Source of the DNA: Candidatus Accumulibacter phosphatis
GTDB lineage: Bacteria > Pseudomonadota > Gammaproteobacteria > Burkholderiales > Rhodocyclaceae
Direction of reading: 5' to 3'
Length of the DNA stretch: 62,095 nucleotides
Assembly (NCBI RefSeq): GCF_012939955.1
Contig: NZ_SPMY01000061.1
Coordinates: forward strand, 1 to 62,095
Below the pieces are notes generated by a model. That model saw only the letters and a program-made list of their open reading frames with translations, was not told the origin of the DNA and searched no databases. Shown one piece after another: positions 48,082 to 58,228 of this stretch. The number at the start of each line of letters is the position of its first letter. Positions within the stretch are counted from its first letter, which is position 1. A program made the position numbers and the translations under genes.

Positions 48082-49321
48082 AACGCAGGGCTTCCGCTGG
48101 ATTGACCCGGCTCGCACGCCAGCTCGGATAGATCGTCGCCACCAGTGCGAGCACGAAAGCAACGCCGACGATCGTCGTCACATCGCTCCACTGTAGTTCA
48201 GAGGGCAGGTTCGAGATGTAATAAACCTCCTTGGCGAGAAACTGTGTGCCGAGCAGGCGCTCGATGAAGGGCACCACGACATCAACGTTGAGGGCCAGGG
48301 CAACGCCGCCGGCGACACCAAGGCCGAGGCCAATGAAGCCGATCAGCGCGCCCTGCACGATGAACACCATCATGATGCTCATCGGGCTGGCACCGAGGGT
48401 GCGCAGAATGGCAATGTCGGCCTGTTTGTCGGTCACCGCCATGACCAGCGTCGACACGATGTTGAACGCCGCGACGGCGACGATCAGCGAGAGAATGATG
48501 AACATCATGTTTTTCTCGATTTGTACGGCGCGAAAGAAATTGGCGTGGCTGCGCGTCCAGTCGCTGATGAAGGCGTTGATCGGCAGGGAACCGGCCAGGG
48601 CGCGCGACACCTGCGGCGCCTTGAACAGATCGTCGAGCTTCAGGCGCACGCCGGAAACACGATCGTCCATGCGATACAGACGCTGTGCGTCGGCGAGGTC
48701 AATCAGCGCCAGGCCACTGTCGTACTCGTACATACCAACTTCGAACAGGCCGACGACGTTGAAAGTCTTCAGCCGCGGGATCACCCCGGCCGGCGTCACC
48801 ACGCCCTGCGGTGCGATCAGCGTCACCCGGTCGCCAACGCGGACGTCGAGCGCGCGCGCCAGTTCGCTGCCGAGGACGATGTTGAAGCTGTCGGGAGTCA
48901 GATCGTCGAGCTTGCCGCTCTTCATGTGCGGGCGAAAATCGGCGACCCGGTCTTCCTGGTCGGGCAGAATGCCGCGCACCAGGGCGCCGCGCACTGCCTG
49001 CCCGGAGGTAAGCATCGCCTGTGCCTGCACGAAGGGCGCGCTGGCGAGCACGTGTGGCTGTCCGGCTGCCTGCTCGGCGACCGCTTGCCAGCCGGCCATT
49101 TCGCCGCTGCCGCCGGTGATCTGGACGTGCGAGACGACGGCCAGAATGCGCGAGCGGAGCTCGGTCTGAAAGCCGTTCATCACCGACAGCACGACAATCA
49201 GCGCGGCGACCCCGAGGGCGATGCCAAGCATGGAAATCAGCGAGATGAAGGAAATGAAGTGATTGTGCTTTTTGGCGCGCGTGTAGCGCAGGCCGATCAG
49301 CAGCTCGTAAGGAAGGGCCAT
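48074..49321 (-). CDS. lolC: Lipoprotein-releasing system permease LolC/LolE
   Basis: A 415-residue MacB/FtsX-fold permease. It starts [20 protein letters not shown], has the first membrane segment [20 protein letters not shown] followed by [20 protein letters not shown], a large periplasmic domain, and three C-terminal membrane segments (including [20 protein letters not shown] then [20 protein letters not shown]). The [15 protein letters not shown] coupling helix is characteristic. Only one permease gene is present, as in species with a LolF-like homodimer. It is the first gene of the minus-strand cluster lolC-lolD-MCP-comEC. Confidence 0.94.
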   Translation of the reverse strand: MALPYELLIGLRYTRAKKHNHFISFISLISMLGIALGVAALIVVLSVMNGFQTELRSRILAVVSHVQITGGSGEMAGWQAVAEQAAGQPHVLASAPFVQAQAMLTSGQAVRGALVRGILPDQEDRVADFRPHMKSGKLDDLTPDSFNIVLGSELARALDVRVGDRVTLIAPQGVVTPAGVIPRLKTFNVVGLFEVGMYEYDSGLALIDLADAQRLYRMDDRVSGVRLKLDDLFKAPQVSRALAGSLPINAFISDWTRSHANFFRAVQIEKNMMFIILSLIVAVAAFNIVSTLVMAVTDKQADIAILRTLGASPMSIMMVFIVQGALIGFIGLGLGVAGGVALALNVDVVVPFIERLLGTQFLAKEVYYISNLPSELQWSDVTTIVGVAFVLALVATIYPSWRASRVNPAEALRYE

Positions 49322-49536
49322 CAGCGGCGGGAACTCATCTCAGGTTGGTGCTGCGAAGCGCCGAAACGGCAAAGCCGCTATGCTACACTTTTTCGGCTAG
49401 CGGCTGCCCGTTCAAGCATTCAAGCATTCCACACTCCTCGGGCTACGCTGGCCGCGCTCACGCCATCCGTCCGTTGTCTCGCCCGCCTTCTCGCCCAGCG
49501 CTTCCTCCACTGTCTCGCCTCCTCCGGCCCACCCGC

Positions 49537-50607
49537 ATGCAGCTCACTCTTGTCGTCCCCGAACTCGTCTGGCCCGAACCCGACGACCGCGAAACTTTCG
49601 ACGCCCTCGCCTGCCCCGGACTGAACACGCTGATCGCGCGCAGTCGCCTGCAGCGACGGGCGCCACAGTCCTTCGAAGCAACGCTCGGCGACGCCTTCGG
49701 CCTCAGCGGCAGCGTTCCCTGGGCGGCTTTCCGGATCCTCGGCGAGAGTCAGGCACCGCCCGCCGCCGGCGCCGACCCGTGCTGGCTTTGTGCCGACCCG
49801 GTACATCTGCGCCTGCACCAGGAAAAACTCATTCTTGCCGACGGTAGCAGTCTCGACATCAGCCTCGACGAGGCGCGGGAACTCATCGCCGAACTCAATC
49901 GCCAGTTCGCAGATGTCGGCACTTTCCATGTCGCCACGGCCGATCGCTGGTATCTGCAGCTCGCTGGCGAAACCGATCTGGGCCATTTCGACGTCCCGCC
50001 GCTGTCGGTCGTCGCCGGTCGCAAGCTTGGCCGGCAGTTGCCGGAAACCCCGGAGGCGCGCCACCTGCGGCAACTGCTCAACGAAGTGCAAATGGTTCTC
50101 TACGGGCAGCCGGCCAACGAAAAACGCGAGGAGGCCGGCCGCTCGACGATCAACAGCCTGTGGTTGTGGGGCGCTGGCGCGCAAGCCGCAGCGAACAGCA
50201 GCGCCGGTGCCGGCAATTTCGCCGGTATCTGGGGCGCAGACGTACTGGCCTGCGGCCTGGGCCGCGCTTACGGCATCCCGATGCAGCCACTGCCCGCCGA
50301 CCTCGGCGCGCTGCTCGCGCAAGCACCGGCCGGCAGCCGACAACTGGTGATTCTCGACACGCTGCAACGCCCCGTGCAGTACGAAGACGCCGACGCCTAC
50401 GGCAAAGAACTGGCCAGGCTCGACAAACACTGGTTTGCGCCCGTGCAGAAAGCACTCGCCAGCGGCAGGCTCAAACGCCTGCGCCTTGAAGCCGCGACCG
50501 CCTACGCGGCGCTGGCCTGGGAAAGCGGCCGCGGCGAGCAATGGCAACTGTGGCGTCGTCCGCAGCCGCTGGCGGCAACCGCGCAAGCGCTCGCCCGGGG
50601 CAAGTGA
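49537..50607 (+). CDS. Phosphoglycerate-mutase-like protein preceding recJ
   Basis: A 356-residue soluble protein, start MQLTLVVPELVWPEPDDRET. Homologues next to recJ in betaproteobacteria are often labelled 'phosphoglycerate mutase' or regulatory protein. I can see the alkaline-phosphatase-fold-like strand starts (TLVVPEL, SLWLWGAGA, LVILDTL) but not the usual Ser/Asp/His metal set of independent phosphoglycerate mutase, so catalysis is doubtful. The segment RSTINSLWLWGAGA near 195 is the best-conserved part by my reading. ATG 49537 was chosen over the frame start at 49345, whose translation is Pro/Ser/Arg-rich and not family-like. Its stop overlaps the recJ ATG by one base. Confidence 0.7.
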   Translation: MQLTLVVPELVWPEPDDRETFDALACPGLNTLIARSRLQRRAPQSFEATLGDAFGLSGSVPWAAFRILGESQAPPAAGADPCWLCADPVHLRLHQEKLILADGSSLDISLDEARELIAELNRQFADVGTFHVATADRWYLQLAGETDLGHFDVPPLSVVAGRKLGRQLPETPEARHLRQLLNEVQMVLYGQPANEKREEAGRSTINSLWLWGAGAQAAANSSAGAGNFAGIWGADVLACGLGRAYGIPMQPLPADLGALLAQAPAGSRQLVILDTLQRPVQYEDADAYGKELARLDKHWFAPVQKALASGRLKRLRLEAATAYAALAWESGRGEQWQLWRRPQPLAATAQALARGK

Positions 50608-52352
50608 TGACCACCCTGCACAGCCGTCGCGTCTCGCCGCGCGTCCAGTGGCAACTCGAACAACAGGGCCTGCACCCCCTGTTGGCGCGCATCTACGCGG
50701 CGCGCGGCATCGTCATGCGCAGCGAACTCGACTACGACTTCCCGTCGCTGCTGCCACCCACGCGCCTGACGCACGCGGCCCAGGCCGCGGTCCTGCTCGC
50801 CGACGCCATCGCCCGGCAAGCGAAAATTCTCATCGTCGCCGACTACGACTGTGACGGCGCGACCGCCTGCGCGGTCGGCATCCGCGCGCTGCGCGCCTTC
50901 GGCGCCCGCGTCGATTACCTGGTCCCCAACCGCTTCACCTACGGCTACGGCCTGTCGCCGGACATTGTCGACCTGGCGGCGCAAAGCAGTCCCGACCTGA
51001 TCGTCACCGTCGACAACGGCATCGCCAGCGTCGACGGCGTCGCCCGCGCCCGCGAACTGGGCATTGCCACGCTGATCACCGATCACCACCTGCCAGGTGA
51101 CGAACTGCCCGCCGCCGCATGCATCGTCAACCCCAACCAGCCCGGCTGCGACTTCCCGAGCAAGGCACTGGCCGGCGTCGGCGTAATGTTCTACGTGATG
51201 CTGGCGCTGCGCGCCGAGTTGCGCCAGCGCGACTGGTTCGCGGCAGCCAGCGGCCGCCGCGAACCGAAGCTGGCGACCCTGCTCGACCTGGTCGCGCTGG
51301 GCACCGTCGCCGACGTCGTCAAGCTCGACCACAACAACCGCGTGCTGGTCAGTCAGGGCCTGCAGCGCATCCGCCAGGGTCGGCTGACGCCCGGCATCGC
51401 GGCCATTTTTCGTGCCGCCGGACGCACCCCGACACAGGCCTCGAGCAGCGACCTCGGTTTCATCATCGGCCCGCGCCTGAACGCCGCCGGTCGCCTTGCC
51501 GACATGTCGCTGGGCATCGAATGCCTGATCACCGACGACCCGGGACGGGCGATGAATATCGCCCAGCAACTCGATGCCCTCAATCGCGAGCGCCGCGAAA
51601 TCGAGGCCGGCATGCAGGAGCAGGCGCTGCTGCTGATCGAAAAAGCCGGCGCCGATGCCGCGGCCACCATGCCTGCGGACCCGCACTCGGCAGCAGTCGG
51701 CGTTTCGCTTTTTGACGCCGACTGGCACCAGGGAGTCGTCGGCATCGTCGCCGCGCGCATCAAGGAAAGGCTGCACCGACCGGTTTTCGCCTTCGCCCGC
51801 GGCGAGGGGGACGGTGGCGAAATCAAGGGCTCTGGCCGCTCGGTCCCCGGTCTGCATCTGCGCGACGCGCTCGACCTGGTCGGCAAACGCGCACCCGGCC
51901 TGCTGCTACGCTTCGGCGGCCACGCCATGGCCGCCGGCGTGACCATCAAGGAGTGCGATTTGCCGCGTTTTCGCGAACTCTTCGCGCAGGTCGCCGAGGA
52001 GTTGCTGGCCCCGGCCGACCGCACGCGCACCCTGGAAACCGACGGCGGCCTCGAATCAGGCTACTACTCGATCGCCACTGCCCGCCTGCTCGAAGCCGAA
52101 GTCTGGGGCCAGGGTTTCCCGCCACCGCTGTTCGAGGACGATTTCGTCGTCGAAAGCCAGCGCATCCTCAAGGACAAGCATCTCAAGCTGCGCCTGCGCA
52201 AAGGCGCACAAAGGCTGGACGCCATCCAGTTCAACTTTTCCCACACCCCGGGAAACACCATCCGCGCCGCCTACCGGCTGGCCATCAACGACTACAACGG
52301 CGTGCAGACGCCGCAGTTGATGATCGAGCATATCGAGAACCCCTCGGCGTGA
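50607..52352 (+). CDS. recJ: Single-stranded-DNA-specific exonuclease RecJ
   Basis: A 581-residue 5'-3' exonuclease of the DHH family, used in recombination and repair. Motifs: ILIVADYDCDGATACAVGIR near residue 75, DLIVTVDNGIASVDG, LITDHHLPGDELPAA near 155 (DHH), LVALGTVADVVKLDHNNR, the DHHA1 region GSGRSVPGLHLRDAL and RFGGHAMAAGVTI, and the C-terminal OB fold. All metal-binding motifs are intact and the length is typical (E. coli 577). The start ATG 50607 overlaps the stop of the preceding gene (TGATGA), so the pair is coupled. Confidence 0.96.
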   Translation: MTTLHSRRVSPRVQWQLEQQGLHPLLARIYAARGIVMRSELDYDFPSLLPPTRLTHAAQAAVLLADAIARQAKILIVADYDCDGATACAVGIRALRAFGARVDYLVPNRFTYGYGLSPDIVDLAAQSSPDLIVTVDNGIASVDGVARARELGIATLITDHHLPGDELPAAACIVNPNQPGCDFPSKALAGVGVMFYVMLALRAELRQRDWFAAASGRREPKLATLLDLVALGTVADVVKLDHNNRVLVSQGLQRIRQGRLTPGIAAIFRAAGRTPTQASSSDLGFIIGPRLNAAGRLADMSLGIECLITDDPGRAMNIAQQLDALNRERREIEAGMQEQALLLIEKAGADAAATMPADPHSAAVGVSLFDADWHQGVVGIVAARIKERLHRPVFAFARGEGDGGEIKGSGRSVPGLHLRDALDLVGKRAPGLLLRFGGHAMAAGVTIKECDLPRFRELFAQVAEELLAPADRTRTLETDGGLESGYYSIATARLLEAEVWGQGFPPPLFEDDFVVESQRILKDKHLKLRLRKGAQRLDAIQFNFSHTPGNTIRAAYRLAINDYNGVQTPQLMIEHIENPSA

Positions 52353-52448
52353 ACCAGCCGCGGACGAGCAGGCGCGGCGGCGCGCTGGCCCAGTCTGCCC
52401 GTGGTCTCGCGACGCGACCGCGACCGCCGAGGCAGCAATAGCTACAGC

Positions 52449-52835
52449 TCAGGCGCACTCCACGGCGCTTCTGCGGTCAGTGTCGGCGCGACGTTCGCTT
52501 TTTCCCACGGCGTCCACGAAGCCGCGCTGCAAGGCGTGTGTCCGTCGGCGATCGTCTTCACGGCGGTCGTCGAAGTGGGCGAAGCGGCATTGACAAGCTA
52601 CCACGTTACAGTCATTTAACGGCAAACGCGGCGCCTCTTTGGCGAGAAATCGTGTCCCTGCAAGTTTCCGTACCGCGGCACAGGTATGGCTCCCCTGTCT
52701 TATCACGACGCCACGGAAGGGCAGCTGGGAATAGGGCACTGACTTTTCCCTTGTCGACGTCGGTCGCGCGCGCGCGCGTCGAGACCAGGCGACGACGCCA
52801 AGCACGCAAGAAAGAACAATCAGCCAGATCAACAT
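52449..52835 (-). CDS. Conserved small membrane protein, Cys- and Arg-rich
   Basis: A 128-residue protein with one N-terminal membrane segment (LIWLIVLSCVLGVVAWS) and a cytoplasmic tail. The tail has CAAVRKLAGTRFLAKEAPRLP followed by DCNVVACQCRFAHFDDRR and a run of Asp-Arg repeats (DDRRRTH, ERRADTDRR). Proteins with this CxxxxCxC-(Y/F)xHxxDRR pattern occur near housekeeping genes in betaproteobacteria and are annotated only as hypothetical, as far as I recall. The Cys/His group could bind metal. A strong ribosome site (GGGAGGAAAGC before ATG 52835) supports it. The plus-strand frame at 52401-52619 is its shadow. Confidence 0.7.
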   Translation of the reverse strand: MLIWLIVLSCVLGVVAWSRRARARPTSTREKSVPYSQLPFRGVVIRQGSHTCAAVRKLAGTRFLAKEAPRLPLNDCNVVACQCRFAHFDDRREDDRRRTHALQRGFVDAVGKSERRADTDRRSAVECA

Positions 52836-53200
52836 GCTTTCCTCCCGAGATCAGTTTCTTTTTCTTGACCACTCTGAATGTCAGAGCACGCAGTTCGTAG
52901 TGCATCGTCAAGAGCGTGGTGGAGCCGACCACAGCGAGACGTCCCGACTTCGGCCCGCGCCTTAGGATAACAAGAAATCCCACTAATATCAGAACTCAAA
53001 CCATATTCGTCCAGGCACAAGACGGGGCTTGCTTTGCCCTGCGCAAGCGAAGTGGCCAAGCAGGGCGAGCGTGCCCTGACGCACCACCACTCGTGAACAG
53101 CGGCGAAGCTGTCGCGCGCCCACGCGCCGAAGCTGCCGCCCGGCAGCTGGCGGCGGACGTATATAATGGGCGGTTCATTCTTCAAGCGATCAGAGAAAAC
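52836..53200. other. Intergenic region upstream of prfB
   Basis: 365 bases separate the small membrane protein gene (leftwards) from prfB. The right end has a consensus TATAAT (53162-53167), 33 bases before the prfB ATG, without a good -35. No small gene with a ribosome site was found. Open frames in this stretch are short and lack family sequence. Confidence 0.45.
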
Positions 53201-54305
53201 ATGGAAGCCGAACAGCTCAACCTCATCGAAAACCGACTCGACGACCTCGGTCAGCGGGCCGCCGAACTGCGGAGGTATCTTTGACTACGATCAGAAAGCC
53301 GATGAACTCAAGGCCGTCTCTCTAGAACTCGAAGATCCGAAAGTCTGGGACGACGCCGAGCGCGCGCAGGAACTGGGCCGCGAGAAGCGCTCGCTCGAAA
53401 ATATCGTGCTGACGCTGGATACGGTCGGTAAGGTCCTGCGCGACGCCGGCGAACTGTTCGCCATGGCCCGCGAAGAAGATGATGACGAAACGCTGCTGGC
53501 GATTACGGCCGACATCGACGGCATCGAGAAGGATGTCGCCGGCCTTGAGTTCCGGCGCATGTTCAACAACCCCGCCGACCCGCTCAATTGTTTTGTCGAC
53601 ATCCAGGCCGGCGCCGGCGGTACCGAAGCGCAGGACTGGGCGGCCATGCTGCTGCGTATGTATGTGCGCTACGGCGAACGCAAAGGCTACGCGGTGGAAG
53701 TGCTCGAGGAGTCAGAAGGCGACATTGCCGGCATCAAGACGGCCAGCATCAAGCTCAACGGGGAGTACGCCTACGGCATGCTGCGCTCGGAGACCGGCAT
53801 TCACCGTCTGGTGCGCAAGTCGCCTTTCGACTCGAACGCCCGCCGCCACACCAGCTTTTGCTCGGTAACCGCCTACCCGGAAATCGACGATTCCTTCGAG
53901 GTCGACATCAACCCGTCCGACCTGCGCATCGATACCTACCGGGCGTCCGGCGCCGGCGGCCAGCACATCAACAAGACCGATTCGGCGGTACGCATCACCC
54001 ACCTGCCGACGAATATCGTTGTCCAGTGCCAGAACGATCGCTCGCAGCACCGCAACCGGGCCGAAGCAATGGCCATGCTCAAGTCGCGCATCTACGAGGC
54101 TGAAATGCGCAATCGCCAGGCCGAGCAGCAGAAACTCGAAGACGCCAAGTCCGATATCGGCTGGGGCCACCAGATCCGCTCCTACGTTCTCGACCAGTCG
54201 CGAATCAAGGACCTGCGGACCAACGTCGAGGTCGGCAATACGCAGGGCGTGCTCGACGGCGACCTCGATCAGTTCATCGAAGCAAGCCTCAAACAGGGAG
54301 TCTGA
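53201..54305 (+). CDS. prfB: Peptide chain release factor 2 (programmed +1 frameshift)
   Basis: Release factor 2, about 367 residues, decodes UGA and UAA. The first frame runs 27 codons from ATG 53201 to an in-frame TGA (53282-53284), and translation resumes at 53283 in the +1 frame ([10 protein letters not shown]). The body shows the RF2 set: [20 protein letters not shown], the SPF-type anticodon region ([18 protein letters not shown]) and the catalytic GGQ in [20 protein letters not shown]. The N-terminal peptide ([20 protein letters not shown]) is normal. The gene is followed 3 bases after its stop by the Ivy-like gene and then lysS; prfB-lysS is a widespread pair. Confidence 0.96.
53270..53285 (+). 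promoter_or_regulatory. RF2 autoregulatory frameshift site
   Basis: CGGAGGTATCTTTGAC: an internal Shine-Dalgarno-like GGAGG sits upstream of the slippery CTT, then the UGA stop and C. This is the classic RF2 site. When RF2 is scarce, the ribosome pauses at UGA and slips +1 to make more RF2. Confidence 0.95.
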
Positions 54306-54308
54306 CCC

Positions 54309-54818
54309 ATGCCACGACCCTTCCTCACCATCGCCCTGGCCAGCCTGCTGCTTGTGCCAAGCTTCGTGCCGAACTTCGCCGCCGCGGTCGACAGCTCGCT
54401 CGACGCCTATGTCGGCCAGCAGCCGGAAGCGCTGCTCAAGGCGAAGCCGGAGTTTGCCAAAGCCTACCGCAGCGCGGTCGGCGAACTCGACTTCCCGGCA
54501 TGGACGCAGCGACTCGCTGCCGGCAAGCGCGCCGAGCGCGTCGACATCAACGGCACCGGCTACATCTTGACCTCGGCGTGCAGCTCCGCCGGCTGCCTCG
54601 ACGAACACCTCTACATCCTCTTCGACCCGCAAAGCGGGCGCGCCAGCGGCCTTTTCTACCTGCCGCCAGCGAGCGACAATCCGGGCGACACGCGTACCGC
54701 GTTTTCACGCTGGTACGGCATGCCTGCCGACAAGGCCACGGCCCAGGCCATCGGCGCTTTCCTGCTCGAGCGTGCAGCCACCGATGCGCAGACCCTGGCC
54801 AACCCCGTAAAACAGTGA
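54309..54818 (+). CDS. Exported Ivy-like protein
   Basis: A 169-residue exported protein; signal peptide PFLTIALASLLLVPSFVPNFA. The mature part resembles Ivy (inhibitor of vertebrate C-type lysozyme): KPEFAKAYRSAVG, then GTGYILTSACSSAGCLDEHL followed by YILFDPQSGRASGLFY, and the late RWYGMPADKATAQAIG. In Ivy the disulphide-closed loop CKPHDC puts a His into the lysozyme active site. Here the loop is CSSAGC, with the Cys pair kept but no His. Its target may therefore differ. It lies between prfB and lysS with 3 and 33 bases of spacing and is likely co-transcribed with both. Confidence 0.7.
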   Translation: MPRPFLTIALASLLLVPSFVPNFAAAVDSSLDAYVGQQPEALLKAKPEFAKAYRSAVGELDFPAWTQRLAAGKRAERVDINGTGYILTSACSSAGCLDEHLYILFDPQSGRASGLFYLPPASDNPGDTRTAFSRWYGMPADKATAQAIGAFLLERAATDAQTLANPVKQ

Positions 54819-54851
54819 TAACCCGCTGATCACCCGAGACCGACCGCCATC

Positions 54852-56366
54852 ATGCCCGACACCGATACCGCGCAGGATAGCTCCGCGCAGCACGACGAAA
54901 ACCGCATCATTGCCGAACGACGCGCCAAGCTCGCCGAATGGCGGCAGACCGGCAGCGCCTATCCGAACGACTTCGCGCGCGAGAACACCGCCGGCAAAAT
55001 CATCGCACTGTACGAGGAAAAAGACCGCGAAGAGCTCGCCGCCTTGCCGGTCGAAGTACGCGTCGCCGGTCGCATCATGCTCAAGCGGGTGATGGGCAAG
55101 GCCTCGTTCATCACCCTGCAGGACCTTTCGGGACGCATCCAGGCCTACGTCAGCCGCGACCTGATCGGCGAAGAAGCCTACGCGGCTTTCAAACGCTGGG
55201 ACATGGGCGACATGGTCGGCGCTGTCGGCACCCTCTTCCGCACCCGCAGCGGCGAACTGACCGTCGAATGCTCGCAAGTACGGCTACTGGCCAAGTCGCT
55301 GCGGCCGCTGCCGGAGAAGTTCCACGGCCTGACCGACCAGGAACAGAAGTACCGCATGCGCTATGTCGACCTGATCACCAACGAGCGCTCACGCTTCACT
55401 TTCGCCGTACGCAGTCGCATCGTGCAGTCGATCCGCAGCTACATGGTCAACGACGGGTTCCTCGAAGTCGAAACGCCGATGATGCATCCGATCCCCGGCG
55501 GGGCCTCGGCGAAACCCTTCAAGACGCACCACAACGCCCTCGACATGGAGCTTTTCCTGCGCATCGCGCCGGAGCTATACCTCAAGCGCCTGGTCGTCGG
55601 CGGGCTCGAAAAAGTCTTCGAAATCAATCGCAACTTCCGCAACGAAGGCATCAGCCCGCGGCACAACCCCGAATTCACGATGATGGAGTTCTACGAGGCG
55701 TACTCCGAGTATCGCCGCCTGATGAACTTCACCGAAGGGCTGTTGCGCCACAGCGCGCGCGAGGCGCTGGGCAGCGAAATCTTCGCCTACCAGGGCCGGA
55801 CCCTCGACTTCGCCAAGCCTTTTGCGCGCCTGACGATCATCGAGGCGATCCGCAAGGACCATCCCGGCTACAGCGTCGAGCAGCTCAACGACGCCGCCTG
55901 GCTGCGCGCGAAGCTGAGCGCGATGAAAGTCGAGGTGGCTGCTAGCGCCGGCCTCGGCACCCTGCAGCTACTGCTCTTCGAAGAGACCGCCGAAGCCGGC
56001 CTGTGGGACCCGACGTTCATCATCGACTACCCGGCCGAGGTCAGCCCCCTGGCCCGACGCAGCGACAGCAACCCGGAAATCGCCGAGCGCTTCGAGCTGT
56101 TCATCGCCGGCCGCGAAATCGCCAACGGCTTCTCCGAGCTGAACGACCCCGAGGATCAGGCAGCCCGTTTTCTCGAACAGGCCAAAGCCAAGGACGCCGG
56201 CGACGAGGAAGCGATGTACTACGACGCCGACTACGTCCGCGCGCTCGAATACGGCCTGCCGCCAACCGCCGGTTGCGGCATCGGCATCGACCGCCTGATC
56301 ATGCTGCTCACCGACTCGGCGAACATTCGCGACGTGATCCTCTTCCCGCAAATGCGACCCGAGTAG
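54852..56366 (+). CDS. lysS: Lysyl-tRNA synthetase, class II
   Basis: A 504-residue class II synthetase. The N-terminal OB-fold anticodon domain ([20 protein letters not shown]) precedes the catalytic core: motif 1 near [20 protein letters not shown], motif 2 [20 protein letters not shown] then TMMEFYEAY, and motif 3 [20 protein letters not shown]. The length matches LysS in related bacteria. It charges tRNA-Lys in the cytoplasm. It begins 33 bases after the Ivy-like gene, in the prfB-lysS arrangement. The annotated ATG is followed by a short polar extension ([20 protein letters not shown]), usual for the family. Confidence 0.97.
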   Translation: MPDTDTAQDSSAQHDENRIIAERRAKLAEWRQTGSAYPNDFARENTAGKIIALYEEKDREELAALPVEVRVAGRIMLKRVMGKASFITLQDLSGRIQAYVSRDLIGEEAYAAFKRWDMGDMVGAVGTLFRTRSGELTVECSQVRLLAKSLRPLPEKFHGLTDQEQKYRMRYVDLITNERSRFTFAVRSRIVQSIRSYMVNDGFLEVETPMMHPIPGGASAKPFKTHHNALDMELFLRIAPELYLKRLVVGGLEKVFEINRNFRNEGISPRHNPEFTMMEFYEAYSEYRRLMNFTEGLLRHSAREALGSEIFAYQGRTLDFAKPFARLTIIEAIRKDHPGYSVEQLNDAAWLRAKLSAMKVEVAASAGLGTLQLLLFEETAEAGLWDPTFIIDYPAEVSPLARRSDSNPEIAERFELFIAGREIANGFSELNDPEDQAARFLEQAKAKDAGDEEAMYYDADYVRALEYGLPPTAGCGIGIDRLIMLLTDSANIRDVILFPQMRPE

Positions 56367-56385
56367 ATCGCCTGCCCAGCCGGCC

Positions 56386-57592
56386 ATGAACCAGCACGCA
56401 ATCGTCATCGGCGCCGGCCTGGCCGGCAGCAGCGCCGCCGAACGCCTGGCCGCGCGCGGCTGGAAAATCGACCTCATCGAGCGCGCCCACGCGCCCGCCC
56501 AGGGCGCCTCGGGCAACGTCGCCGGCGTCTTGCGCCCGCTGCCCTCGCTCGACGATAACCGCCTGGCGCGCCTGACCCGGGCCGGCTTCGAACACGCCTG
56601 CCGCCATTTCGCAGCCTTGACCGCCGCCGGCCAAGCCCTGCGCTGGGGACAGACGGGCGTCCTGCATCTGGCCCGCGACGAAACGCACGCGGCCACCCAG
56701 CAACGGGTCGTCGAGATCCGGAAGGCGGCAGCCGATCAACTCTACTTCGTCGATCGTCAGCAGGCGCGGAAACTCGCCGCCTGGCCGGTGGCCAGCGGCG
56801 GCTGGTGGTTCCCCGGCGGAGGCTGGGTCGATCCGGGGTCGCTGTGCCGCGCCAATCTCGCCCGCTACGCCACAGCCATCACTGCCCACTACGCCGCTGA
56901 GGTGGCGCAGATCGACCGCCCGGCCGATCTCTGGCGCGCCCGCAACGCCGCCGGCGACGTCATCGCCGCAGCACCGGTACTGATCCTCGCCAATGCGACG
57001 ACCGCCCGACATTTCGCCGTTACCGCCCATCTGCCCCTGCGCGCCGCCCGCGGACAGGTTTCGCATCTCGCCGCAACAGCAGGGTCGGCGCCTGACGTCG
57101 TCGTCTGCCGCCTCGGCTACGTGACTCCAGCCATCGACGGCCTGCGCTGCGCTGGCGCCACTTTCAGCGTCGATGATGGCGAAGCCGCGCTGCGCGAAAG
57201 CGACCACGCCGAAAACCTGGCCAAACTCGACTTCATCCTGCCCGGCTACGGCAATGGGATTCAGGCACGCGACCTTGCCGGCCGCGTCGGCTTCCGCCCA
57301 CTATCCCCCGATCGCCTGCCGATGATCGGCGCCATTGGCGACGCCGCAGCGATCGACCCCGACGCCCCCTCCCCGAGCACTCTCCGAAATGCCGCGCCTG
57401 CCAGGTCTCTACCTGATCAACGGCTTCGGCGCCCGCGGCATCGTCTGGTCGGCTCTCGCCGGCGAACTGCTCGCCTGCCTGGTCACCGCCGCCCCCCTGC
57501 CGCTGCCCGATGATCTGGTCGACGCCGTCGACCCCGGCCGCTTTCTCCTGCGCGGCCGAAGCCGGCGGCAGCGCGTCGAAAGAGAGCGGTGA
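56386..57592 (+). pseudogene. MnmC-type FAD oxidoreductase alone, one frameshift
   Basis: After one base is removed this is about 401 residues matching the C-terminal (MnmC1, FAD-dependent) part of the bifunctional tRNA modification enzyme MnmC. Marks: HAIVIGAGLAGSSAAERLAA, APAQGASGNVAGVLRPLPS, GGWWFPGGGWVDPGSLCRA, the second FAD segment AGRVGFRPLSPDRLPMIG, and the last strand GLYLINGFGARGIVWSALAG. The frame breaks in C5 (57365-57369); with four C it reads DAPPRALSEMPRLPGLYLIN without a gap. The enzyme turns cmnm5s2U34 into nm5s2U34. The methyltransferase half is not upstream, where lysS ends 19 bases before. The frameshift is probably a sequence error. Confidence 0.8.
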
Positions 57593-57700
57593 ACCGTCGC
57601 CTGGAGCGTGAGCAAGACCACCCCGGCTTCTCTGCTGCGACTGAAATAGATCACCCGCACACTGCCAGCCTTTCGCGAAGCGGCCCTTCCCCAACGAACT

Positions 57701-58228
57701 TTGCGAAGCACGGCGTATGCGCTTCGCCACGCTTGCTTTAAGATAGCGAGCAGCATTCTGAGCCGGCGGCCCCTCTTGCTTCGACACCTCAAACCCTTTG
57801 TTTACCACCCGACGCTTAATGCGTGCTGGCTGCTGTGCGCGCTGTTTTCGGGCAGCACGCTGGCGCAGACCGCGCTTCCCGAGCCCCCTGGCCTGTCGCT
57901 GGCGACGATGCTGCAAAGCGTTCTCGGACTGGCCCTGGTCATCGCTGTTCTGTTTCTGGCTGCCTACTTTCTGCGCCGGCTCAACGGCGGCCGTGGTTTC
58001 GGCAGCAATGGCCCGATGCGCGTCGTTGGCGGTCTGATCATCGGCAGCAGAGAACGCATCGTGCTGGTCGAGGTTGGTGATACCTGGCTCGTTGTCGGCC
58101 TGGTGCCGGGCCAGATTCGAACCTTGCATACGCTACCGAAAGGTGAGTTGCCATCGACCGGCGACGGCGAAAAGCCTTTCTCGCAATGGCTCAAGCAGGT
58201 CGCCGAGCGCAAGAATGAAGGCCGCTAG
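57701..58228 (+). CDS. fliO: Flagellar biosynthesis protein FliO
   Basis: A short membrane protein that helps assemble the FliP-FliR export gate. A signal-like segment ([19 protein letters not shown]) is followed by the single membrane helix [20 protein letters not shown]. The cytoplasmic part carries the FliO pattern [20 protein letters not shown] and [17 protein letters not shown], ending in a basic tail. The start is uncertain: TTG 57701 gives 175 residues, TTG 57776 about 150, and no clear ribosome site marks either. The 3' end overlaps fliP by 14 bases. It is the first flagellar gene of the cluster; fliM and fliN do not precede it. Confidence 0.82.
   Translation: MRSTAYALRHACFKIASSILSRRPLLLRHLKPFVYHPTLNACWLLCALFSGSTLAQTALPEPPGLSLATMLQSVLGLALVIAVLFLAAYFLRRLNGGRGFGSNGPMRVVGGLIIGSRERIVLVEVGDTWLVVGLVPGQIRTLHTLPKGELPSTGDGEKPFSQWLKQVAERKNEGR

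Noticed and set aside
49345-49536. N-terminal extension of the PGM-like protein
   Set aside because: The 64 residues are Pro/Ser/Arg-rich, unlike the family, and the conserved sequence starts at ATG 49537.
52401-52619. 72-codon plus-strand frame after recJ
   Set aside because: Antisense to the minus-strand Cys/Arg-rich gene, which has a strong ribosome site and a recognisable pattern.
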